A stretch of 64,000 bases of DNA, from contig NZ_LMHJ01000004.1 of NCBI RefSeq assembly GCF_001427795.1, positions 124,001 to 188,000 of the forward strand. Direction: 5' to 3'. Shown piece after piece: positions 33,917 to 41,218 of the stretch. Source of the DNA: Nocardioides sp. Root682. Lineage in GTDB: Bacteria > Actinomycetota > Actinomycetes > Propionibacteriales > Nocardioidaceae. Each line of letters begins with the position of its first letter. Position 1 is the stretch's first letter. The position numbers and the translations under genes were made by a program. The notes beneath the pieces were generated by a model. The model did no database searches. It was not told the DNA's origin and saw only the letters and a list, made by a program, of their open reading frames with translations.

Positions 33917-35369
33917 TCAGGCGGCTGCGTAGTCGCCGGCGAGGTGCACGGCCAGGGTTCTGAGCGCGTGGAACTCACCTCGGGTGATCGACGTGGTGCC
34001 ACTGGTGGTGACGAGGCGGTGCAGGCCGTGGGGTGTACGCCAGATCCAGCGGTCGGGTCCGAGCTGGTGAACCGTGTAGCCGGCGTGGGTCTTGGCCCGG
34101 TGGTGATGTCGCCGCAGTGGGGTGTCGTTGTGATCCCCGGTCTGCCCGGGTGGGCCGTGCTTGCCATACGGCGTCGTGTGGTCGTGGTCGGGTGCTCGGC
34201 CTGTCTTGGTGAAGAGGCCGGTGGCGTGGGGGAACACGTCGCCCAGGGTGCGGAGCTCGGTGCGGGTCTTGACGTCGGTGGGGTGTTCGTAGCCCGGTGT
34301 GCAGGTCGATGACCGGGGTCACGGTCACTTCCGCGTGGCGGCGGAGCAGGTCGCGGACCTGGGACAGGAGTCTCGGGCCGAGGCCTTCGACGCGGGCCAC
34401 GGGGCCGAGGGCGCCGGTGTCGGGGTCCTGGGCGACGTGCACGACCACGGTCGCGGAAGGTCCCGCGGTCGGGCTGGTTGCGGGCTCCGCAGTTGCCTCG
34501 GGTGCGGGTGCCTCGGCGGGCTGGTCGGACTCGTCGGTGGGTTCGTCGACGGGCTGGTCGGTTTCGCCGCGCAGGAACGCCAGGACGGCGGCGGGGTCAG
34601 CGAGCATCGCGAACGCCTCGGCCCGCCAGTGGTCCATCGAGGGCGGCTCCTCACCCTCAGCGGGCGGGCCAGCGTGGGCGGCCAGGGCCTGGGCGAGTTC
34701 TTCGATGAACTCGCGGTGGGCTTCGAGGTCGGCCTCATCGATCCGCGCGAACACACTGCCCACACCCGCGGTCTCGCCCTCGACGGACTCGCCGGTCTTG
34801 GGACGCGAGCACCACACGCCCTTGCGAGCGCGGTTCGCCTTGATCCGTTCTTGGTGGGCGACGGGGTCGGCTTCGATGATCTTGGCTTCGGCGATCTCCA
34901 AGATCCGTGCGGGTGACTCATCAAGTGCCTCAGCAACCGCGACATCAACCAGGGCGACCTGGGTCAGGGTGAGCTTGCGCGACATGGCCGCGACCTTGGT
35001 ACCGACCCAGGTCTCGCAGCGCAGTTCCTGCAGCCCGGCCCACACCAAGGGGAGTCGGTGGCGCAGGTCGAACGCGTCGGCGGTGCGGCGCCGGGTGGTG
35101 AACACCGACTCCCGACGAGCGACCGCGATCTCCACCAACGCCAGGTCCGACATCTGAGGGGTGCCCTCCCCACCCAGGGTGATCAGGCGCGGGCCGCCGT
35201 ACCGGACCGGGACCGCATTCGGTTCGTCCTGTGGGTCACCCGAGAACGCATCACCCCACGCCAGCAGGACTTCCAGCTTCTCGACCTCGGCTTCACGGCT
35301 CTTGAGCAGCGCGTCGTCAGCCGCCTGGAGCAACTGCTCCGGCGACATCTTCGCGAGACCCGAGATCAT
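33917..35369 (-). pseudogene. DUF222/HNH endonuclease-type gene (13E12 family), frameshifted
   Basis: From ATG 35369 the product has the DUF222 layout (SPEQLLQAADDALLKSREAE, helical regions, an acidic/Ala/Pro linker). At 34292-34297 (plus strand GCCCGG) one extra base changes frame. Before it the product reads VIDLHTG; after removing one base it continues as YEHPTDVKTRTELRTLGDVF and then the HNH region with FTKTGRAPDHDHTTPYGKHG. Without the correction, translation enters an Arg/His/Pro-rich shadow frame and stops at 33975. DUF222/HNH genes are mobile intron-like repeats in actinobacteria. It is either a true pseudogene or a sequencing error. Confidence 0.85.
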
Positions 35370-35487
35370 ACATAGATGATAACGAACAGATGTTCGAACG
35401 ACAAGGGCCGCGGCGAGAGGTTTCCGGAAAAACTGCGCTGCTGATTGGTCCGACGACGCCGCCGTCGATCCGCTCGGATCTGCCGGC

Positions 35488-36702
35488 GGTCTCAACGGGT
35501 CATCGCAACACTTCTCTGACTGAAGGAGGTTGCGATGGCGCGTCAGCACTATCAACGGTTATCACCGGCGGACATCGACGAGATCTGGCGTCGGCTCCGT
35601 GCTGGGCATTCGGCAAAGCCCACCGCGCGGGCGCTGGGGCTGCCGACCAGCACGCTCCGCACGTATCTGGTCCGCTGTGGAGGGATCAAACCTGAACCGC
35701 GGCAACGTGCAGCTGGTCGACTCAGTCTTGAGGAGCGCGAAGAGATCAGTCGCGGCCTGGCCGCTGGCCAGTCGCTACGCGCAATCGCTGCCGGGTTGGG
35801 GCGGTCGCCGTCGACGGTCACTCGCGAGGTTGCCAGCAATGGTGGTCGATCTCGGTACCGGGCCACGGTCGCGGACCAGGCTGCGTGGGCACGGTCGATG
35901 CGACCGAAGGTATGCAAGCTGGCCACCAATCCAGTGCTGGCTGGCATCGTGTCCGAGAAGCTCCAGTGTCGGTGGTCGCCCCAGCAGATCGCCGGCTGGT
36001 TGAAGCTGACCTACCCCGACGACCCAGGGATGCACGTGTCGCACGAGAGCATCTACCGCACCCTGTTCGTGCAGTCACGCGGAGCGCTACGCAAGGAACT
36101 GACCGCCTATCTGCGCACGGGCAGGGTGATCCGACGCTCGCACGGGATGCGGGTGCCCGACGGCCGCGGTTCCCGCCCAGGGATCGTGAACATCAGCGAA
36201 CGCCCTGCCGAGGTCGCCGACCGCGCGGTGCCCGGGCATTGGGAAGGCGACCTGGTCTTCGGTCGGCAGATGAGCCCGGTCGCAACGCTGGTCGAGCGAT
36301 CGACCCGGTTCCTGATCCTCGTCGGGTTGCCCGGTGGGAACCACAAAGCAGATGCCGTCGCGGACGCGCTCGCCGCGGCGGTGCAGCACCTGCCCGCCCA
36401 CTTGGCGAAGTCCCTGACGTGGGACCAGGGCCACGAGATGGCTGCGCATCGGCGCTTCAGCAGCGAGACCGGGATCGACGTCTACTTCTGTGATCCGAAG
36501 TCGCCCTGGCAGCGCGGGAGCAACGAGAACACCAACGGGCTGCTGCGTCAGTACCTGCCTCGACGACTCGACTTCAGAACGCTGACCCAAGACGATCTCG
36601 ACGCCATCGCGCTCGAGCTCAACGAACGTCCTCGACAGACCCTGGGATTCAAGACACCATCACAAGCACTCGCCGAAGTGTTGCGATGACCGCTTGAGCC
36701 CA
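35488..36702 (+). mobile_element. IS30-family insertion sequence
   Basis: Terminal inverted repeats of 27 bases at 35488-35514 (starting GGTCTCAACGGGTCATCGCA) and 36676-36702 match at 24 positions. The right repeat overlaps the end of the transposase gene. About 1,215 bp in total. I see no clear target duplication. It sits about 120 bp upstream of the DUF222 start and may have cut off its promoter. Confidence 0.85.
35535..36689 (+). CDS. IS30 family transposase
   Basis: 384 residues, full length. An N-terminal helix-turn-helix (SAKPTARALGLPTSTLRTYL) and a second one (SLRAIAAGLGRSPSTVTREV) are followed by the DDE catalytic domain: Asp in GHWEGDLVFG, Asp in LTWDQGHEM and Glu in SNENTNGLLRQYLPR, the IS30 hallmark. 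A strong GAAGGAGG lies just before ATG 35535. No frameshift, so it is probably active. Confidence 0.95.
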   Translation: MARQHYQRLSPADIDEIWRRLRAGHSAKPTARALGLPTSTLRTYLVRCGGIKPEPRQRAAGRLSLEEREEISRGLAAGQSLRAIAAGLGRSPSTVTREVASNGGRSRYRATVADQAAWARSMRPKVCKLATNPVLAGIVSEKLQCRWSPQQIAGWLKLTYPDDPGMHVSHESIYRTLFVQSRGALRKELTAYLRTGRVIRRSHGMRVPDGRGSRPGIVNISERPAEVADRAVPGHWEGDLVFGRQMSPVATLVERSTRFLILVGLPGGNHKADAVADALAAAVQHLPAHLAKSLTWDQGHEMAAHRRFSSETGIDVYFCDPKSPWQRGSNENTNGLLRQYLPRRLDFRTLTQDDLDAIALELNERPRQTLGFKTPSQALAEVLR

Positions 36703-36741
36703 CACCGATGACAGGGCGGTGCCATCCCGTAGTTTCAGGTC

Positions 36742-37059
36742 ATGGCGGAGGTTGTGATCGACGGTGATGCTGTCCACTCCGAGGTGGATGTCCACCGTGC
36801 TCTGGAGCGGCAACTGGAGTTCGGTGAGTTCTACGGCAGCAACCTGTCTGCGCTCCGCGACAGGCTTTTGGCTGATGTACCCCGTCCGGTGCGCATCGTC
36901 TGGGTCAGTGCCGGTCGTAGCCGAGAACGCCTGGGTGAGCCCCTCTTCTTCAGCATCGTCGAGGTATTCGAGGAGGTCGCACAACAGGACCTCAACTTCG
37001 GTTGGACTGATCGCTTCGAGTTCGAACTGCGTAGGGGCACTCGCTCATGCCGCTCATAG
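36742..37059 (+). CDS. Barstar family protein (ribonuclease inhibitor-like)
   Basis: 105 residues. VVIDGDAVHSEVDVHRALER, FGEFYGSNLSALRDRL and RPVRIVWVSAGRSRERLGE follow the barstar pattern (secretory RNase inhibitor). The C-terminal DLNFGWTDRFEFELRRG may replace the usual ending and run into a repeated CGCTCATGCCGCT motif. No barnase-like toxin is visible next to it, so it is an orphan immunity protein or the toxin gene was lost, possibly through the IS30 insertion 40 bases upstream. Confidence 0.75.
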   Translation: MAEVVIDGDAVHSEVDVHRALERQLEFGEFYGSNLSALRDRLLADVPRPVRIVWVSAGRSRERLGEPLFFSIVEVFEEVAQQDLNFGWTDRFEFELRRGTRSCRS

Positions 37060-37092
37060 TGCGCGAACGTGCCAATGAGCGCCGGACCGCTG

Positions 37093-37329
37093 TCAGCGTT
37101 TCGTCTTGGTGACCTTCGGAGTTCGCCATCGGCTTGAGACGTCGGTGAACACCCAGTTCGCAGCTATCAGTAGCCAAGTGGCGGTCAAGTACCCTCTGCC
37201 TGGAATATCTGCCCACTGGAACGCGTCCAGGGCGGCAAGGACGGCAAATGCGATCGCAGAGATGCTCAACGCGAGAGCGATGGGACGCCTGTACTTGACC
37301 AGACGCAAGTGCTCGACCATGTGCAGCAT
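37093..37329 (-). CDS. Small two-helix membrane protein, hypothetical
   Basis: 78 residues from ATG 37329 (alternative 37320). Two predicted membrane helices (RRPIALALSISAIAFAVLAA and GYLTATWLLIAANWVF) flanked by basic ends, the last being TPKVTKTKR. No recognised family. The coding potential is moderate; it faces the barstar gene tail to tail. Confidence 0.5.
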   Translation of the reverse strand: MLHMVEHLRLVKYRRPIALALSISAIAFAVLAALDAFQWADIPGRGYLTATWLLIAANWVFTDVSSRWRTPKVTKTKR

Positions 37330-37451
37330 CTTCCCAGACGCTCGCGCATACCGTGCCCTGTTGACTCGGAGACGGCGATCATGCTGCGATTCGATCGCGC
37401 GGCCCTGCCGATGAGTGGTCGGATCTGAGCCAGCGGTGGAAGACTGCTCCG

Positions 37452-37694
37452 GTGTTCCACGAGCGTTTCGACGAGGCCGCTGCACGAGTGCTGAAGGACG
37501 ACTCAATGGATGCCGCTCGTTCGTTGGAAGGCGTCCTGCTCGACGACTACCCGGGCGACGAGCGCGTCGAAGTCCTGCTGGAAGCGCTCGCGCTCTACAA
37601 CCCCAGCGAGGGTCCGCCCTACGTGAACGCCGAAGGCCTACGCGGCGCGGTCAGGGCGGCATGGAGTCGGCTGGGAGCGCCAGCGTCTGAGTGA
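37452..37694 (+). CDS. Small acidic hypothetical protein
   Basis: 80 residues from GTG 37452. It looks like a single helical domain (FDEAAARVLKDDSMDAARSL, then LLDDYPGDERVEVLLEALAL). Codon use fits coding sequence. I do not recognise the family; its place in the accessory pocket next to barstar suggests a small immunity or accessory protein, but nothing more can be said. Confidence 0.5.
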   Translation: MFHERFDEAAARVLKDDSMDAARSLEGVLLDDYPGDERVEVLLEALALYNPSEGPPYVNAEGLRGAVRAAWSRLGAPASE

Positions 37695-37912
37695 CCGCTC
37701 ATGCCGCTAGTCGGGCATAGCGTCGGAGCTCGCTCATGCCGCGGACCGGGTGTCCCGATGACCCTGTAGCGCGAACCGAACCTCACCGCGTCGCGAGCAG
37801 CCTTGCCAATTGGCCCGAAAGGGCTATGCCCTGGCCGGCGAACCGGAGCTAGCGTGATGGGTGCGGGAGGGAGAGGACTGCACAGTCGTCAGAACCCACC
37901 TGGAGAAACCGC
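37695..37912. other. Intergenic region with short direct repeats
   Basis: CGCTCATGCCGC occurs at 37696-37707 and 37731-37742, and also at 37042-37053 at the end of the barstar gene. No gene is seen; the promoter of the secreted-protein gene should lie near the right end. Confidence 0.35.
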
Positions 37913-38572
37913 ATGAAACTGTTCACCGAGAATCAGAGGATCGGATCGACCGTCGCGCTGGTGCGCCGTCGCGGTCGGGCGATCCTGGCCCTGACCTTCG
38001 CCCTGCTCCTGGGCGGCTTGTTGTTCGGCGGCCCCGGCGCTCATGCCGCGGGCGCCTTGCTCAACGTGATCGTCGCCAACGACTCGGCGCATCCCGTCCC
38101 CGTCAGCGGGTCGGTGGCCGTCAACAACACCGGCGCGAACCCGGTGCCGGTGACCGGCAATGTCGGGGTGAGCGGGAGCGTTGCCGTCGCTGACAATCGC
38201 GAGCCGTTCGAGAAGCGGGTCGATCTCGCCGATGCGGGCGGAAGCGTCGACACCGGGAACTTCCAGGTGCCCGCCGGGAAGCGACTCGTGGTCGAGTTCA
38301 TCTCGGCGAGTGTCAACGTGCCCTCGGGGCAGACGCCGCTGCTGAGCGCGAATGCCGGCACCGGTGCCCTCGGGTTCCCGATCCCCGTGCAGCTCCAGGG
38401 CGTCGGGAACGGGAATGCGTTCTACGAGGGTGCGACACCCGTGCTGGACTTTGCCGCGCCCGGTTCCTTCTACTCCATCACGCTGGAGCGGCAGCTGCCT
38501 GCCGGAGGTCAGGTGACCGGCGACGGCGGTGGCTACGTGTACCTCTCCGGCTACCTGATTCCAGCGTCCTGA
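37913..38572 (+). CDS. Secreted protein with short repeats, hypothetical
   Basis: 219 residues. A basic N-terminus and a hydrophobic core (LALTFALLLGGLLFGG) form a signal peptide cleaved near GAHAAG (about residue 45). Short repeats follow, PVPVSGSVAV and PVPVTGNVGV, then a beta-rich domain (DTGNFQVPAGKRLVVEFISA). Translation start supported by GGAGAAA upstream. No family recognised; a surface or extracellular role is likely. Confidence 0.72.
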   Translation: MKLFTENQRIGSTVALVRRRGRAILALTFALLLGGLLFGGPGAHAAGALLNVIVANDSAHPVPVSGSVAVNNTGANPVPVTGNVGVSGSVAVADNREPFEKRVDLADAGGSVDTGNFQVPAGKRLVVEFISASVNVPSGQTPLLSANAGTGALGFPIPVQLQGVGNGNAFYEGATPVLDFAAPGSFYSITLERQLPAGGQVTGDGGGYVYLSGYLIPAS

Positions 38573-38596
38573 TCCTGGACGGACCCTGCGCGGTCG

Positions 38597-39067
38597 TCAG
38601 TCGTTGATCGCGGCGACGATCTTCGTGCTGATCCTGCGCAGGGACTCCACGTCCGTGTCGCTGAGCTGGTCGAAGACCAGCCGGCGCACGGTGGCGACGT
38701 GGTCGGGCGCGACCTGGTCGAGCAGCGCCCGGCCGGCCGGGGTCAGTGCGGCGTACTGCATCCGCTTGTCGTCGGTGCACTGGCTGCGAACGACCCAGCC
38801 GCGCTGCTCGAGGCTGGACACGGCATGGGAGAGCCGCGAAGGCGACGTCGCCGACTGCTGTGCCAGTGCAGTCATCGAGAGCATGCCGTCGTCCTGCGCC
38901 GACAGGATCGCGAGGATGCCGTAGTGGGCGTGGTTGATCCCCGCCGTCTCCCGGAGCTGCCTGTCCAGCTCATGGGGCAACTGGAGGAGGGTGCGCAGGA
39001 ACGGGAGCCATGCCGCCATCTGCGCGTCCGTGAGCCAGGACTGCTCGGGTACGTCGTCGGCGGGCAC
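38597..39067 (-). CDS. MarR family transcriptional regulator
   Basis: 156 residues with the MarR winged helix: MLSMTALAQQSATSPSRLSH as recognition region, then the wing QCTDDKRMQYAALTPAGRALL. It is 165 bases downstream of ribA on the same strand, separated by the 160-bp palindrome. The large palindrome upstream of ribA (39930-39984) has the size and symmetry of MarR operators and could be its target. Confidence 0.88.
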   Translation of the reverse strand: MPADDVPEQSWLTDAQMAAWLPFLRTLLQLPHELDRQLRETAGINHAHYGILAILSAQDDGMLSMTALAQQSATSPSRLSHAVSSLEQRGWVVRSQCTDDKRMQYAALTPAGRALLDQVAPDHVATVRRLVFDQLSDTDVESLRRISTKIVAAIND

Positions 39068-39080
39068 CCCCTCAGCCTAA

Positions 39081-39240
39081 GTGCCGTGAATCGGAAATCA
39101 TTGGCCGGTGGACGCACGCTCGGCACGCGCCTCGCTGCGTTGCCGTCGGTCGACGGGCCACGGCCCGCCTTCCCTCCGGCGCCTTGCGATCCACGCACCG
39201 ATCGCACGCCCACCAACCAAGCATTTCCGATTCACGGCAC
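39081..39240. repeat. 160-bp palindromic repeat (MITE-like element)
   Basis: GTGCCGTGAATCGGAAAT begins at 39081 and its reverse complement ends at 39240. The arms match at 22 of 24 outer positions and stay similar inward for at least 35 bases, so the whole unit is one imperfect hairpin. Its right edge supplies the last codons and the stop of ribA. Such mobile palindromes are multi-copy in some actinobacterial genomes; copy number here cannot be judged from one window. Confidence 0.7.
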
Positions 39241-39915
39241 GAGCTCGGGCAGCGCCAGGGTGTGCGAGGTGTGGTCCCGCTTCGCCGTGAGGTAGCGCGC
39301 GTTCGCGTCGGTCAGGTGGACGCCGGTGGTGACCTGCTCGGCGACGGAGATCCCGAGGTCCTCGAGCTGCGCGGCCTTGTCGGGGTTGTTGCTCAGCAGC
39401 CGGATCCGGTCGGCGCCGACGGCGATCAGCATCTGCGCGGCGGCGGTGTAGTCGCGCTCGTCCTCGCCCCGACCCAGTGCGGTGTTCGCCTCGTAGGTGT
39501 CGAGGCCGGCGTCCTGGAGTGCGTAGGCGTCCAGCTTCGCGTAGAGGCCGATGCCACGGCCCTCCTGGCGCAGGTACAGCAGGAACCCGCCTGCGTCGCT
39601 GATCCGCTCGACCGACTCGCGCAGCTGCGGGCCGCAGTCGCACCGCTCGGACCCGAACACGTCGCCCGTCAGGCACTCGCTGTGCGGACGGACCAGGGGT
39701 GCCGGGCCGCCCAGTGCGGAGCGGCGCAATGCACCCTGCCAGTCGCCGAGCCCGAGCAGCAGGTGCTCCTTCTCGTCGACGAGGCCGGTGAACGTGCTGA
39801 CCGCCGCCGAGGTCGCGTAACCGTCGGCGAAGCGCAGCGGCACGCTGACCTTGGTCCGTACGGCGGCGGCGGCCAGGACGGGAGTCGTGCTGAGGTGCAG
39901 GAGTTCGGCGGCCAT
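39232..39915 (-). CDS. ribA: GTP cyclohydrolase II
   Basis: Opens the imidazole ring of GTP to give 2,5-diamino-6-ribosylamino-4-pyrimidinone phosphate, the first step of riboflavin synthesis. 227 residues as a stand-alone RibA, without the RibB domain. Zinc ligands lie in HSECLTGDVFGSERCDCGPQ; the GTP-binding part YLRQEGRGIGLYAKLDAY and TALGRGEDERDY are also present. The last residues LVP and the stop come from the adjacent palindromic repeat. Isolated ribA genes often serve special flavin or F420-type needs or catabolic flavoenzymes. Confidence 0.92.
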   Translation of the reverse strand: MAAELLHLSTTPVLAAAAVRTKVSVPLRFADGYATSAAVSTFTGLVDEKEHLLLGLGDWQGALRRSALGGPAPLVRPHSECLTGDVFGSERCDCGPQLRESVERISDAGGFLLYLRQEGRGIGLYAKLDAYALQDAGLDTYEANTALGRGEDERDYTAAAQMLIAVGADRIRLLSNNPDKAAQLEDLGISVAEQVTTGVHLTDANARYLTAKRDHTSHTLALPELVP

Positions 39916-39929
39916 TCGGCGCTCCTAGG

Positions 39930-39984
39930 TATTTGAAGTCTCAAGCGTTGCTGTCTGGGTCCAAGACACTTGAGACTTCAAATA
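39930..39984. promoter_or_regulatory. Long perfect palindrome between ribA and the FG-GAP gene
   Basis: TATTTGAAGTCTCAAG (39930-39945) is repeated perfectly in inverse orientation at 39969-39984. Each arm is itself partly symmetric (TTGA-AGTC-TCAA), so the region holds two face-to-face operator copies, a pattern usual for MarR-type regulators. It lies in the divergent promoter region. Confidence 0.65.
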
Positions 39985-40066
39985 TTCCGGTCGTCGTGAA
40001 GTCCTTGCCGCTCGATCCGAAAAGGCACCTTGTCGGACTTCGGGGACCGTCGTTACCGTCGCCTCC

Positions 40067-41212
40067 ATGAGAAACGTTCCCCTTTCACTTGCTGCATCCC
40101 TGACGGCCGGTCTCCTGGTCGCGGCGGCCAGTCCGGCCCTGGCAGCCGGGTGGTTCGGTGCTCCGGTCACCAGCCCACTCGACAACTCACTCGGTCCCGG
40201 TCCGGCGCCCCGTCCGGCCGCGACAGCCGACGTCGACGGTGACGGTCACGCCGACCTGGTGAGCATCGGCGACTTCACCTTCGGCGACATCCGGGTGTCC
40301 CTGGGCAGGGGCGACGGCACCTTCGGCGCGGCCACCAAGGTCGCCGGCACGACCCAGACGCAGGGTCTCGACCTCGGTGACGTCACTGGGGACGGGGATG
40401 CCGACCTGGTGGCGATGACGGTGTCGGAGGCTCGGATCCTCGAGGGCAACGGCTCGGGCGGCTTCTCCGAGATCGGCCGCTACCCGCTCACCCTCGGCGG
40501 TCAGGTCCAGCCCCTCGTCGTCGACCTCGACGGCGACGGGGACCTCGACGTCGTGGCCCCGACGTTCACGGCGATCCAGACCCTGGTCAACAACGGGTCG
40601 GGCGCATTCACCGTCGGACCGAGGACCACGGTCTCCGGCGCCTTCGTGCTCTCCGCGATCGCCGTGGCGCACCTGGACCCCGGCGGCACCCCGGACCTGT
40701 TCGCGATCGACGGCGGCTCAGGCACCCTGTTCGCGCTCACGGGCAACGGCAACGGCACCTTCCGGCAGAGCGGCGCCCTGTACGGCACGTCCTTCATCCC
40801 TGAGGACGTCGCGGCCATCGACCTCGACGGCGACGGGTACGACGACGGCGCGGTCGTCGGCTCCTTCAGCTTCTCGCTCGCCACCGGGCTCACCGACGGC
40901 ACCGGGAAGTTCCGGTCCGTCATTCCGGCCTCGTTCCAGTTCGGTGGTCCCGGACCGACCAGCGCGGCCGTCGCGGACCTCGACGGTGACGGTCGACAGG
41001 ACCTGGTGGTCTCCTCGCTCGCCAACCCTGCGTCCGGCACCCTCACCGTGCTCGCCGGGAACGGCACGCCCGGCATGCGGAAGGTCGGCACGTTCAGCAC
41101 CGCTGCCTTCCCGCAGAACCCGGTCCTGGCCGACTACGACGAGGACGGCGACACCGACATCGCGGTGGTCAGCCCCGGGTCCATCACCGTCCTGCCGAAC
41201 ACCACTCCCTGA
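40067..41212 (+). CDS. Secreted FG-GAP/VCBS repeat protein
   Basis: 381 residues. Signal peptide with cleavage near SPALAAG (residue 27). The mature protein is a beta-propeller of repeats, each with a calcium-binding loop of type DxDGDGxxD: ADVDGDGHADLV, GDVTGDGDADLV, VDLDGDGDLDVV, IDLDGDGYDDGA, ADLDGDGRQDLV and ADYDEDGDTDIA. Six to seven blades can be counted. Function is probably extracellular binding or adhesion. Divergent from ribA. Confidence 0.88.
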   Translation: MRNVPLSLAASLTAGLLVAAASPALAAGWFGAPVTSPLDNSLGPGPAPRPAATADVDGDGHADLVSIGDFTFGDIRVSLGRGDGTFGAATKVAGTTQTQGLDLGDVTGDGDADLVAMTVSEARILEGNGSGGFSEIGRYPLTLGGQVQPLVVDLDGDGDLDVVAPTFTAIQTLVNNGSGAFTVGPRTTVSGAFVLSAIAVAHLDPGGTPDLFAIDGGSGTLFALTGNGNGTFRQSGALYGTSFIPEDVAAIDLDGDGYDDGAVVGSFSFSLATGLTDGTGKFRSVIPASFQFGGPGPTSAAVADLDGDGRQDLVVSSLANPASGTLTVLAGNGTPGMRKVGTFSTAAFPQNPVLADYDEDGDTDIAVVSPGSITVLPNTTP

Positions 41213-41218
41213 CGGAGG

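Noticed and set aside
33975..34291. C-terminal Arg/His/Pro-rich tail of the DUF222 protein in the uninterrupted frame
   Set aside because: The neighbouring frame encodes the expected HNH region, so this tail is read in a shadow frame after the one-base insertion.
39098..39231. A C-terminal extension of RibA across the palindromic repeat
   Set aside because: It would need another frame; the ribA frame stops at 39232 inside the right arm of the repeat.
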